Assembly (NCBI GenBank): GCA_004151065.3 | Contig: NWUY0300044139.1 | Span: 1-23,665, forward strand | Reading direction: 5' to 3' | DNA length: 23,665 nt | Origin: Larix sibirica | Lineage: Eukaryota > Streptophyta > Pinopsida > Pinales > Pinaceae | Shown here: positions 1 to 9,227 of the stretch, one piece after another | Position numbering within the stretch: the first letter of the stretch is position 1 | Layout of the letters: every line of letters begins with the position of its first letter | Position numbers and translations under genes: made by a program | Notes under the pieces: model-generated | What the model saw: the letters and a program-made list of their open reading frames with translations, nothing else | The model's database searches: none | What the model was told of the DNA's origin: nothing

Positions 1-710
1 ACCCTAGCACACCTTGTCTGGAGCTTCATCTGCAGACTATTATTTATTGAGGAGCATTCTTAGCTTGGAGAGGGCGCATTTATTCCTAAGGTGCATTCCT
101 TGGAGCACTTCCTGCCTTATCTCTGTATTCCACAGGCACAATCCATGCATGTCAGGTTTATATTGACCTACATCAGCTGATCTATACATTGGTACGTACA
201 TGCATCACTTCTTCCTATTTTATAGCATTTCTGATTATCTGGGTATTAGCTTTGCATGCGGGCGCATGCAATCTTAGATTAGTACAGCATTACATAGCAA
301 ACAAAGAAAAAAAGAAAATCATCAGTTTGGGATATTACACCCATTGGCACGAGGATCATGGTATCTTGGTTACCAAAAATAAAAACTTGAACACAAGAAA
401 ACACATAATTTCGCCAGAAAACAATACTTACCAATTGTTGGCACCATATATTGGTGTAATTATCATCGGCTGGATAGTGGTGTTCGGAAAGTTGATGCTA
501 ACAGCAAACAGCATTGTTACAGCTGCCACTCCCCAACAGCATATGGGGAGAATGGAAGCTGCGAAGTGCACTAACATCTTTACCCTCTCTTTGTGAAGTC
601 TCGGCCCAGGCTGACCTATATTGATATATGTGGCTTACAGGTTGTTGCATAGATAGTTGCATATATACTCTTGGGAGGTTGCTATGTTCTCATGGTTAAA
701 ACAAACCAAT
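1..710. other. Non-coding stretch, probably intron or 3' flank of the PTAC10-like gene
   Basis: No protein similarity is recognisable on either strand. An open frame at 189-596 (plus) is rich in hydrophobic and Asn/Lys residues without family motifs, and I take it as chance. If the splice donor at 841 is used, this region is the start of an intron of the minus-strand gene. I found no following exon: the conserved residues that come next in PTAC10 proteins are not readable here. The stretch holds several CATGCA (RY-type) motifs at 144-151, 199-204 and 252-271, the last forming a perfect inverted repeat. Confidence 0.5.
252..271. repeat. Perfect 9-bp inverted repeat containing RY motifs
   Basis: TTGCATGCG at 252-260 is followed by two bases and its exact reverse complement CGCATGCAA at 263-271. 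Each arm carries a TGCATG/CATGCA core, the motif bound by B3-domain seed regulators. Canonical CATGCATG also lies at 144-151 and CATGCA at 199-204. Function is not shown; the position is probably intronic. Confidence 0.6.
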
Positions 711-788
711 CTAAACGGACAAATACAAGGCCTTCGAATTGGTTTAGAAAATTATTTTCTAAACGGAACGGACAAATACAAGGCCTTC
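711..788. repeat. Short direct repeat next to the splice donor
   Basis: A unit reading CTAAACGGA...CAAATACAAGGCCTTC occurs at 711-735 and again at about 759-788. The second copy carries an extra five bases (a doubled ACGGA). The copies are otherwise nearly identical, so the duplication looks recent. It lies about 50 bp inside the presumed intron, just past the donor of the minus-strand exon. Confidence 0.75.
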
Positions 789-835
789 AGTTCGTGAATG
801 AATTCTATGATAATATTTTAGCAAAGAATAAGAAT

Positions 836-841
836 ACTGAC
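836..841 (-). other. Predicted 5' splice site of the PTAC10-like exon
   Basis: Reading on the minus strand, the exon ends ...TTAGAG and the next bases are GTCAGT, one change from the plant consensus GTAAGT. The conserved protein block (QYKEWVAANKE) stops within about ten residues of this point and the open frame then runs into a stop at 818-820. The intron phase would be 0. Confidence 0.7.
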
Positions 842-1765
842 CTCTAAAGCTTCCTTATCCAAACTCTCTTTGTTTGCCGCGACCCACTCCTTGTACTGCT
901 TCATAAACATCTCAAACCTGGGAAATGAAGCCTGAGATGCATCCTCCATGGGTTTCTCCAAGGCCTTGGGATCGCTTCTCACGGACTCCAGCTTATGAGC
1001 TTCTCTAATAAACGCGAGCTCCTCGGGATCGACCTTCCAACCGGGAGGAGGCCAGTCCCGGGGTGGAATAAGTGTGAAGACCGCGGGGCCGTTCCATATC
1101 GTCTCGTTAGGCTCTGGTTCCCCCCACTGAGACGTGCGGGGCAGTAAATAGATTTCTTCGTCGCCCGCTTTTATCTTCGTTTGTTGGGGTGTTAGCAAAG
1201 GCTCTGAATTCGATGCTTTCTTCTCCTCCCTTTTCTGCAGTCTAGGAGTCAGCCTTTTGAACGCCTCCACCGCCTCCGGGGTTTCCAGCGTCTCGCCTTC
1301 GGCTTCTTCTAGACTCTTCAGTGCGAAGTCCGCTTCGGGGGTGAGCAATAATTCCCATGGCGCCCACCCTCGTTTTACCCAATTCGTCTTGCGGGCTTCT
1401 TCTTCCGATTCTTTTTCCTCCTCTGCCTCCTTGTCAAAATCTTTGTCTTCCTCTCCAGCCACAACAGATTCCGAGGATTTGGCCCGCGCCCTTAAACCCT
1501 GCTTAAACCCCACCGGCCATGGGCTTAAACGGCTTAAACCATTGGAAGCTTTTCCTGCAGAGCATCTGGTTTTTTCCCTACAAACTGACGAATTCTGCAA
1601 TACCCGTTGATTTATATAAGGTTTTCTGATTGAGCCAAATTTGAGCTTGTTTCTCTGAGAAATAGAAAATATGAATTGACTTATCCGGTTATTGCCCAGC
1701 AGTGATGCCTTCTGCTGGTATTGTGAAAACTCAAGTGATATCGGCTGAAACTGAACTGTGTACAT
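842..1765 (-). CDS. PTAC10: PTAC10/PAP3-like plastid RNA polymerase-associated protein, first exon
   Basis: This exon encodes about 308 residues on the minus strand. I recognise it as the N-terminal part of PTAC10 (PAP3), a subunit of the plastid-encoded RNA polymerase complex needed for chloroplast gene expression. Residues 1 to ~100 are Ser/Arg/Gln-rich with almost no acidic residues, as in a plastid transit peptide. Residues 104-124 are an acidic stretch. Then come blocks that match the family: NWVKRGWAPWE (128-138), LTPEADFALKSL (141-152), TPEAVEAFKRL (162-172), IPPRDWPPPGW (233-243), FIREAHKL (252-259) and KQYKEWVAANKE (289-300). The family's S1 RNA-binding domain comes later and must lie in exons outside this window. 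The frame stays open for 24 bases past 842, but the donor GAG|GTCAGT at 842/841 explains the end better. The exon is clearly richer in GC than its surroundings and has no internal stop. Identification is from remembered family sequence, not a search. A fragment carried by a transposon is possible but not suggested by anything here. Confidence 0.85.
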
Positions 1766-1810
1766 GGCGGGGATATCCTGAAATAGTTACTGTCCCCTGT
1801 TTCCTGAAAT

Positions 1811-1837
1811 TCAAATATTCGCGGAAATCAATAACAT
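1811..1837 (-). promoter_or_regulatory. Short upstream ORF in the PTAC10-like 5' leader
   Basis: An ATG at 1837-1835 on the minus strand opens an eight-codon frame (MLLISANI) ending in TGA at 1811-1813, 45 bases before the main ATG at 1765. If transcription starts near 1880 this uORF would be in the leader and could lower translation of the main frame. Its conservation is unknown. Confidence 0.4.
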
Positions 1838-1900
1838 AGAGCTTCCTCCAATGATTGTTATGGCTGTCTTTTACAGACTTGTGCTGCGTCTGAACATTTT

Positions 1901-1918
1901 CGAATTTATAGTTTTATA
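1901..1918 (-). promoter_or_regulatory. TATA-like core promoter of the PTAC10-like gene
   Basis: On the minus strand two overlapping TATA-like boxes, TATAAAAC (1918-1911) and TATAAATT (1910-1903), lie about 140-150 bases upstream of the start codon. That spacing fits a TATA box plus a leader of about 100-120 bases. No other promoter element is evident. Confidence 0.4.
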
Positions 1919-1919
1919 A

Positions 1920-2439
1920 CACCGCTGCTAAGATTCGAGAGTGAATCTAATGCTGCATTCATCCTGCAATACTGAGATTTCCAGATATTTGTGGCAATGA
2001 AGAGGTTGGTGAAGAGGCAAAGGATAAGGCTCTTAATGTCAATTGCAATTTAGATTGAAGGTTGTTTTAGGCATTTAAGTTAAGTTAATCCGTTAACAAG
2101 CTAGTAGAAGTATGAATTATTTGAGCATATGCTCTTTTTTAACCAAAGATTAAAAAAACCCGGAACTTGATATTCCAGCCATAATCAAAGTTACATTGGC
2201 CTTTCACCGATGTTCTAAAGGCACATCTCTTGTGTTAATATATTCAAACACAGTTGAGTGTAAATTTTAATATAAATATTTTTAAAAAATTTACTAGAGG
2301 GAAGGGAAGGTTTGTCATATGTAAACGTAAAAAAGATATTCAAAGATTGAAATCTTAGCCAAAGCACGTTGTATTTTTAATATTATGAGCATTATCAAAA
2401 TCACAAGTTGTCCTGATAAAAAAAAAAAAAGCAAATAAG
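1920..2439. other. AT-rich intergenic DNA
   Basis: No coding similarity, RNA gene or transposon motif is visible. A poly-A run lies at about 2418-2431. Small minus-strand open frames here carry no family signature. Confidence 0.5.
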
Positions 2440-2542
2440 AAGTTCCTTGCATTCTCGTTACTCTTAATTCTAATACAGCCTTGGTTTTTGTGAAGTTCCT
2501 TGCATTCTCGTTACTCTTAATTCTAACACAGCCTTGGTTTTG
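2440..2542. repeat. Two-copy tandem duplication, ~53-bp unit
   Basis: A unit beginning AAGTTCCTTGCATTCTCG occurs at 2440-2492 and again from 2493. The copies are almost identical, with one T/C difference inside the unit and one base less in a T run. It sits in AT-rich intergenic DNA and has no coding sense. Confidence 0.85.
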
Positions 2543-2764
2543 TATGTTATCTATATTGTTATAATGCAAAGATTAAAATATATAACTTTTGTCAAAACAA
2601 AAAAAATGCATTGTTAATTTGTAAAATGAAAATAATAATAATGATATCTCAAATCAATATTGTTAAATATGCTCAAACGATGTAGTTACATATTATGTTT
2701 AACTCATTTTACTTATTAAAATGTGAGAAAAATTATGAGTACATGTTTGATTTATGTTTTATTT

Positions 2765-2902
2765 ATATTGTGGTGAGGATAAGATTGTACAATGCATATT
2801 GTGGTAAGGATAAGATTGTACAATGTAATGATCTACGTTATGTCAAGTGATATTGTGAAGGATATGATTGTACAATGCAATGATCCACGTTATGTCAAAT
2901 GA
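2765..2902. repeat. Composite tandem repeat, three GTACAATG units
   Basis: The block ATATTGTGG...AAGATTGTACAATG occurs at 2765-2795, at 2796-2825, and in a shortened form at about 2849-2879. A second block, AATGATCYACGTTATGTCAA, follows the second and third units. This suggests stepwise duplication of a ~30-bp unit and then of the ~54-bp compound unit. Confidence 0.8.
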
Positions 2903-3518
2903 CTTCACAATGTCATCTAACACCCCTCTGCACACCCCAAACTTGTTTATCCTTGGTAAATAATCCATATGGTGTTCAATTACATGTGTTGCTCTGCCAT
3001 TTATTTGTCATTTTACAAGATATTCCATTGTATTTCTACGTGATCATGTTATAGATGCAGGATAACCATCACATCATGCTAATGGATCTAAGCATACATT
3101 GCATGTTTGAAGGTAAATTCAAAATTTAAATTTGATAGGTTGTTGGTCCTTTACACATGTCGAAGATTCATACAATAGGAAACTATACAAGGTTTGGAGC
3201 ACAACCATCTTTAGCATCATGGCTCTAATGCATATAATAATGACAATTGTGACGTACCTGGACTACCTCAAAATAAATGGTTATGTTATTATAGTATAGC
3301 GTTGTAATATCTTATTTTCTGTCCCACATGGAATGAAAATTACACTTAGGACACGTCGCCTTTTTTTGCATCCCTCTATGTCTTATTGCATCCTTTTTCA
3401 TCTTGATACGTGTCCAAGTTATGCTTCTAATGTCTTGTTACGAAAAAATCTAGCACCCACAAAATGTAGAGTCCCAAGCACCAAGGTGTTAGTTTTGTGC
3501 AACTCAAGAACGCTACCT
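2903..3518. other. Intergenic DNA before the gypsy 5' LTR
   Basis: No gene is recognisable. An 8-bp inverted pair, GGACACGT at 3349-3356 and ACGTGTCC at 3408-3415, flanks a 51-base interval. An open frame at 3333-3623 runs across the LTR boundary and is not a credible gene. Confidence 0.45.
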
Positions 3519-4131
3519 GTTGGTGCCCAAGTTTTTGGATCAGTCACTGCGCATCAAACCAGGCAGTCAGAAGCAATTGCGCTCCAACATAAGCTAGTTA
3601 GAACTGTGCGTCGAATTAGTTAGAGAATGTGTGCCATAATAGTTATGTAGTTTTGGGAACTGTAGCCTACATGAAGGCCTAATTTGTAAAGGGCGGGGTG
3701 TTGTTAGTTTGAATTTTTTATGAGTCTTTAGTTCTGTTCGTAATGGTTGGATTTTTGGCCATAAGGTATTGTGATGAAGAATGATTTCCATCAATTTGTT
3801 GAGTTGAAGCTGTAAGCAATGAGATGTATCAAGTTTTGCCAATAATATAATGAAGTTGTTATCTCATATGTGTTTTGGCGTAATGTGTTTATGTTTGGAT
3901 CTATGATGATTGCTTAGTAGTTCAATGAATGAATGTTAGCAGGATAATGATCTTTATGCATAGTTGAGTAAAGAATTGTTAGCATGTTGAGTAGAAAGAA
4001 CCCATTCCTTCCTGTGCAACCATGATTCAGGTCTCTGTATAATTTCCTGCGCACATCTCGGGTGAGACCTTACTTTGCTTGCAGAGTATTAAAAATGTCG
4101 ACGCCTGTGGAGTTTTTGTTGGTAGTATAAG
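3519..4131 (+). repeat. 5' LTR of the gypsy element
   Basis: It starts TGTTGGTGCCCAAG and aligns along its length with 16156-16760. For example, 3632-3692 differs from the matching stretch beginning at 16271 by one base in about 61. A candidate polyadenylation-type AATAATATAATGAA lies near 3840-3855. The LTR end is blurred: similarity fades at about 4131, and a primer-binding site is not clear (TGGTAGTATAAG at 4120-4131 is only a weak Met-tRNA-like match). Confidence 0.85.
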
Positions 4132-4172
4132 TTGTCGAGACCTGACGGGGATTATGAAGGGAGGATGAAGTA

Positions 4173-4540
4173 ATGAGGTGGAAGCCTACTAAGGACGAGA
4201 TCAAACAATGGTTGGAAATCAAGGAGGATGAGTTTGTGCAAAAATAAACTAGAGGACTTCGGATCTCGACCCAGCGCTGAAAGAAAGGTATATTTATTCA
4301 TATATGCATGAAATTTTCTTCTATGAGTTTCCTATCTTGTTGTACAGATGAACAAAGAGACAGTCTAAGATAAATAGCACTTGGATCACACCTTGGCCAG
4401 TAGTATGGACTGAGGAAAGGTTACAAGAGATGAAAAACCTAGACAATATCTGGCCTAGAGTTGTTGATTTATGGTTCTTGCAAGTGAAAGAAGGATACAT
4501 TATAGAGTTTGTTATAAGTTGTAGTGAATCTTATAGGTGC
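4173..4540 (+). pseudogene. gag N-terminal region, frameshifted
   Basis: The first ATG after the LTR, at 4173, opens a frame beginning MRWKPTKDEIKQWLEIKEDE that stops after about 25 codons. A neighbouring frame then reads LDPALKERY and continues, with one stop, through a Trp-rich stretch (WITPWPVVWTEERLQEM) to about 4540. These are read as the broken start of Gag from position after the LTR and continuity with later gag domains. The N-terminal part has no motif I can name. Confidence 0.55.
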
Positions 4541-4818
4541 ACATAAGTAAGGTTCGAAGAGGGCCCAAGAAAGTGATTCTTCAAGCATATCCCACTATGG
4601 GTAAAGATGTTGTTCATTGAGAAGGGGCTAATGACAATGAACCCTGGTAGCATGGCAGCGTAAGCCCTATGCCACGGGGGTGGGGTATGAAGAAGTGGGA
4701 GAACATCTAGGCGTAGAGATGGATCCAAAAGAGAAGAGACTCTAGAGGGAGAAAATACATGTAAGAAGGGCTGAGATAAAATCAGGCAATCAAAAGAAAG
4801 AAACAAGAAAAGCAACTG

Positions 4819-5211
4819 ATGAGAAAAGATAATATAGATCGAAGAGGAAAGAAGAATTCCAGAGATAGGATTGTGCGAGGGGAGTGTGTTGAAGGTTCCT
4901 TTGTGCCAGAAGGATGCGTAGAGTATGGGCAAGAAGAGTGCTCAGAAGATGAGAAACTTCCCAAGCAGCGTGGAATGGAAGAGAGTGAGAGCTCCGATGA
5001 GAACAGTGATATCACACCCCTGAGGCCAAGGGAAAGAAAGAATAAAGAATATGTGCAAGAAGAGGAAGTACAGACTAATGGAGGTATTTGTATGATTGTA
5101 AGAGAAATTATGCAGCCGGATAGGAGCTCCCTTAGATTCAATATTGTGAGAAGAAATGCACCAAGAAGTAACCCACACTTCAGACCAACCCCCCCAATGC
5201 CATTCATTTAA
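4819..5211 (+). pseudogene. gag charged linker, open segment
   Basis: A 130-residue open stretch, highly charged and rich in Glu, Arg and Ser (SESSDENSD, RPRERKNKEY), ends in Pro-rich NPHFRPTPPMPF. Such disordered acidic/basic linkers are common between the Gag N-terminus and capsid. It lies in sense with the rest of the element. Open antisense frames over the same DNA are Ser/Leu-rich mirror images of it and are not genes. Confidence 0.55.
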
Positions 5212-5414
5212 TCAAGAAAAATCGTTATTACTCGAGTGGGCGTGGAAGGAAAGACCCGAAGTTGAACAAGAAGGAAGAGAAATATAATTTAGTCCTATAC
5301 AGGATATTAACCTATATCTATAGAGTTCAAGAAGTAGTAGTATTGTTCCAAATACACCAGTGTCAAGTAGAGGTAGTAGTCCACCTATACCGACAGGAAT
5401 GGCAACAACATCAT

Positions 5415-5985
5415 ATTCTACCCTGAGATTGCCTTTGTTTCATGGGTTGGGTAAAGATGATGCAAAACAAAAATATGGTTTGTGAAGAACATCATAGATG
5501 AGGCTTCCAAGATCACACAACTGGAGACCACGTTTAGGGACAGAGCTTTGACTTGGTATATGAAGTATAAGACTATTGTCACCGCAAGTAAAACTAGGCC
5601 ATCAACAATAATCAAAGCAGATCTTTTGAGAGTTCCAGAAGCCGAAGTCTAAATCTTAGTGCATTACCGAAATAAATGAGATCAAGCAGAGAGTTGGTGA
5701 GTCCGTTTAGGACTACGACCAGTGATTCAAGATTTTTCTTGGCAGACTCGGTTTTCAAATCTTGGATGTGCAGCACTGAGAATGGTTCATCGCGGGTCTA
5801 CTGCCACATATCAAAGTTCCACTAACAGAATAGAGGGTGGGGACTCATTCATATGCCCTCGATATTGTGATAAGGTTGGAAACAACCCCTGGAAGCAAGG
5901 CATCACTAGGAATGGCACAAGTGCAGATGCGGCTTGTTGTGATCACTGTGCAATCACAACAATTGTATAATGGAAAGGTAGACAA
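5415..5985 (+). pseudogene. gag capsid (Retrotrans_gag-type) domain
   Basis: The frame opens with TLRLPLFHGLGKDDA (5420 onward), a capsid start typical of plant gypsy Gag. Fragments in shifting frames follow: TTFRDRALTWYMKYKT, then ITEINEIKQRVGESV, FKIFLGRLGFQ, and the Gag-like WFIAGLLPHIKVPLT. At least three frame changes and several stops break it. It is the first of two capsid-like domains in this element. Confidence 0.75.
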
Positions 5986-5989
5986 AGAA

Positions 5990-6480
5990 AATGTGTAGTG
6001 TAGATTCTGTAGGACAGAAGACCATCACAAGAATGAGTGCCCGACACTAAACACTTATATGGGTATCGACGCACCTAGCCCTTTTCCCACGACGCCTAAG
6101 TCGGAGTGGTGCAAGATTTGTCAAACTTGGGGCCACACACCTCCCAATTGCTTGATGTTGTAGAAGTACCAGAGCTCTACACATGCACAATTCTGTGAGT
6201 TATGCAAGTCTGTCAGTCATGATGTGAAAAACGGTCATGTTATACAATTGATGAAGGATAATACATCAAATGCGTATCGAGTTTAGGACACAAAAGAAAA
6301 TAGAGCACATAATCCCAGAGGAGAGCAGGGAGCAACACATGGAGGGTTTTGAGGCTATGGAGGCGATGGAAGACAAGTAATTTGCTTTAACTATGGAGAT
6401 CTAAGCCACTTAGAAATATTATATACTATGCCTTGTGTCCTGTGCGCATAGTACTATAGCACAGACCATGCGACAAAGGA
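5990..6480 (+). pseudogene. gag nucleocapsid with about five zinc knuckles
   Basis: Two intact CX2CX4HX4C knuckles are readable: CRFCRTEDHHKNEC (about 6001-6042) and CKICQTWGHTPPNC (about 6112-6153). A third, CELCKSVSHDVKNG, has lost its last Cys. A fourth, CFNYGDLSHLEILY, keeps only the first Cys and the His. A fifth, beginning CVLC and followed by DHATKDF, is also degenerate. One or two knuckles is usual for plant gypsy Gag, so five is notable. The knuckles bind genomic RNA in the particle. Confidence 0.75.
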
Positions 6481-6599
6481 TTTCCCGGACCTGTTGAAGA
6501 AATGGGGAGACAAGAAAGTTCGTGGTAAAATGGTGACCACTGAACCAAGGAACGAGAATAATGGAAAGGATCTGGAGCAAGTGAACATAGTGACTCGAG

Positions 6600-7150
6600 G
6601 AGGCACCTAGACAGGTGAAGATATTCTTGGAGAATGTAGTATTGGAATACCAATGGAGTAGAAGGTTAAGAAATCCACAAAGCCTCCACCCAAGTTTGAA
6701 GTGAAGGACCAACTACAAATACTGAGCAAGGAACATAGAGAAATCGAGGAAGCTGCGTAGCGAGAAGAAGACCTGTGTCGAGAAGATCGATTGCATAGAC
6801 TGCGTGAAGAAGAATATCGCCGAAGAAGAGTATGAGAGGAATAAATATGACATAGTATGCGAGATGAAAAGCAAAGATAGGTCATGCAGCACAAAGAAGA
6901 ACAACGCAAAGGGATGTATAAGAGTCACCAAGAAGACCCAGTAAGTACCTTTCTGCGAAGTTGCATGAATATATTGAATGATCCTTGTGTTGTAAATAAA
7001 GTAACAAATATGCTTGCAAAGTTACTAATGTATAATGAAGCTGAAGAACCTATTTTTGTGCCACTTCTCGAAAGAAATGCACGTGGAGTGGCTAAGAAGA
7101 GAAGAATCAGAAAGGAGTTCATGTTGTCCCTTGAGTTTGGGGCGATTTGA
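6600..7150 (+). pseudogene. gag-protease linker, Arg/Glu-rich
   Basis: This stretch encodes a basic/acidic helical linker (REEDLCREDRLHRLREEEYRRRR) and then, from 6884, an open frame with VSTFLRSCMNILNDPC and EEPIFVPLLERNARG, leading into protease. The Arg/Glu heptad-like stretch could form a coiled coil. It has no catalytic motif. Confidence 0.55.
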
Positions 7151-7460
7151 GATGAAAGATGTCGACTTGGGGGAAGATGTGAACATTATTCCCAAGAAAA
7201 CCTAGGAGTTGATGGGGAAGCCATTAAAGTTGGTATGGACTCCCATCCAACTCAGGCTATCTAACCAATACAAGGTATTCCCCATCGGAAGGTTGACTGA
7301 TGTGGAAGTAAACATTGACGGCGTAAAGATAGTGGCAGAATTTGAAGTGATTGAGATACTAGAGGATATTGATACCTACCCAACTTTGTTGGGGCTAGAT
7401 TGGGAATTTGACAACAATGTTATTCTAAACTTGAAGCAGATGTGAATCTCTTTTGAGTCA
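7150..7460 (+). pseudogene. Retroviral-type aspartic protease
   Basis: The frame from about 7150 reads EMKDVDLGEDVNIIPKKT. DLGEDVN sits where the catalytic D-[ST]-G loop of retropepsins belongs, with Leu in place of Ser/Thr. An open segment at 7209-7445 follows, containing GRLTDVEVNIDGV, FEVIEI and PTLLGLDWEFDN. LLGxDW is the usual closing motif of plant gypsy protease. A TAG (7204-7206) and a stop at 7443 break it. It would cleave Gag-Pol in the particle if intact. Confidence 0.75.
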
Positions 7461-7767
7461 AAGTAATTGCACGTAGTAGCTCCCTTGGATGCCATGAAAT
7501 GAGAGAGATACATAGATCTAGTAAAGGATGGCATAAATAGAGTGGAGATAGAGAATATATACAATGTCACTGGCAGGAAAGAATATTACATAAACCCCAC
7601 TGCAGATGGAGAGATCAGTTGGTGTAGTGTATATTCTTTTGACAATGATTCATAAGATGCAATGGATTGATGGCAGAACCAACTATATGAGGTGTATGCA
7701 AGGAGATGTGATGTGTGCGCATTACAAATTATGTGTGCTAGATCAGGTCAGGACTGCGTGATCCACT

Positions 7768-8260
7768 AGTGTTCGATGGAATGGGGAAAGTGGATACATT
7801 CCTCGAACAAATGCAAGCCTGAGTCCCAGAGGAGCAATGATTAAAAGCAATAGATGTTGTAACCCAAGGGCCTGCATGTTGGTGGAAGACCCACGGAGAT
7901 GATTTAGCCAACTGAGAAGTGGTGGAGACGTGTATTAAGGTGAGGTTCTAGTCTGCTACATACAAATTGGATATTCTCAACAGATTCAAGGGAACTAAGA
8001 ATCCCATAGAACATCCTGAGTTTTATCAGCAGAGATGGGAGATGAAGAGTGTACCACGCAGTCAATGGATGCACCGATTCTACCATACACTAGATGTCAT
8101 ACAGCGTAGCTGGTATTGTTAGCAGGAAAGAAGAAGGCAGACTAAGAATTGGGAGAAAGTGTTTACCAAATTTACTACCACATCATGCTTCAGTACTAGA
8201 GATCCTAACATGGCCAAATTTCTCCATCAAATGAAGCATCTCATCTTTGGAGAAAGACCA
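7768..8260 (+). pseudogene. Second capsid-like domain between protease and RT
   Basis: In one frame the sequence reads FDGMGKVDTFLEQ, then VPEEQ, LKAIDVVTQGPACWWKTHGD, EVVETCIKVRF and, after a stop, YKLDILNRFKG, then YQQRWEMKSVPRSQWMHRF, SWYC and NWEKVFTKF. A capsid start of the F-x-G type, a central WW and a following R/F-containing helix are the layout of the Retrotrans_gag domain. This would therefore be a second Gag-like domain in the same polyprotein, placed downstream of protease. Stops at about four places interrupt it. Structure comparison would settle this; the call rests on motif spacing. Confidence 0.55.
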
Positions 8261-8556
8261 CAATAGGATGTGTCGCAAAGGATGGTCTTCGCTTACCACC
8301 AGGACTTGGCATGGATGAACAAACCAATATATTGTTGGGAAGTTGATAGTAAGGAGACTGGTGAAGATAAGGATCCACACAACATATAGATAAATGAGAT
8401 TGTTGGAGACGTGTAGTGCAGGATGAATCGTCCACCAGCGCTACGCCAAAATTTAGAGAGCCCCTCAAGACAAAGAAATATAACATTGGCACTAAGGAGG
8501 AGCCCAATATGGCCATTATAGGTGGCTACTAGGACTAGGAGACAGTCACCCAGATA

Positions 8557-9227
8557 GTTGACCTATTGAAGGAATATGAAGATTTATTTCCATGCGGCTT
8601 CTCGGAGATGAAGGGAATTGCAGGATCCCTTAGGGAGATGAAGATTCAGTTGAAGGAGGGAACGAAGCCAGTCAAGAAAATACCTTACCAATTGAACCCC
8701 CGATATAAAGAGAAAATGCGCAAGGAATTGGACCACATGTTGGATGCAAGAATTATTTTTCCAGTTGAAGAATTAGAGTGGATCAACCCGATGGTGGTCT
8801 AGGATAAGAAGACAAGAGAAATCCACACCTGCATGGATCTACACAACCTGAACGCAACATGTATCTATGAACCATTCCCTACACCATTTATGGATGAGGT
8901 ACTAGAGAACGTAGGGGTTCGAGAAGCCTATTTGTTCACTGATGGGTTCTCTGGTTACCATCAAGTGCGTATAACCGAGGATGATCGCACAAAAACTAGT
9001 TTTGCGACCGAGTGGTGCTCTTTTTCCTATAATGTGATGCCTTTGGCTTGAATAATGTGCCAGCCATATTTTTCAAGATAGTGGTGGGTGCATTCAAAGA
9101 ATCCATGCATAAGTTCTTAGAATTCTATCTAGACGACTGAACAGTGTTTAGTCTATTGAAGGATCACCTACGGGTCTTGAGATTCATGCTAGATCATTGC
9201 AGGTAGATGCAGATCTCTTTGAACATG
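8557..9227 (+). pseudogene. Reverse transcriptase, N-terminal and palm part
   Basis: Open segments 8566-8802 and 8833-9051 carry the gypsy RT run-in (EYEDLFP; KKIPYQLNPRYKEKMRKEL; WINPMVV), then CMDLHNLN, FPTPFMDEVLENVG and FTDGFSGYHQVRI. A frameshift near 9045 leads to NNVPAIFFKIVVGAFKE, and the catalytic YLDD is intact at 9126-9137 with a stop directly after it. This is standard Ty3/gypsy RT. It copies element RNA into DNA. The stop at 8800 and the frameshift make it inactive. Confidence 0.85.

Noticed and set aside
189-596. A 135-codon open frame on the plus strand with hydrophobic start
   Set aside because: No family motif; low-complexity Asn/Lys/Ile composition typical of AT-rich chance frames; overlaps the presumed intron of the minus-strand gene.
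1257-1610. Ser-rich open frame on the plus strand
   Set aside because: It is the mirror of the acidic and Glu-rich PTAC10-like exon on the other strand.
4531-5207. Minus-strand frames that look like membrane proteins (Leu/Ser/Phe-rich)
   Set aside because: They are antisense to a Glu/Lys/Arg-rich gag region, which yields Leu/Ser/Phe-rich complements.
6419-7122. Minus-strand Cys/Ser-rich open frames
   Set aside because: Antisense to gag zinc-knuckle and linker sequence of the plus-strand element.
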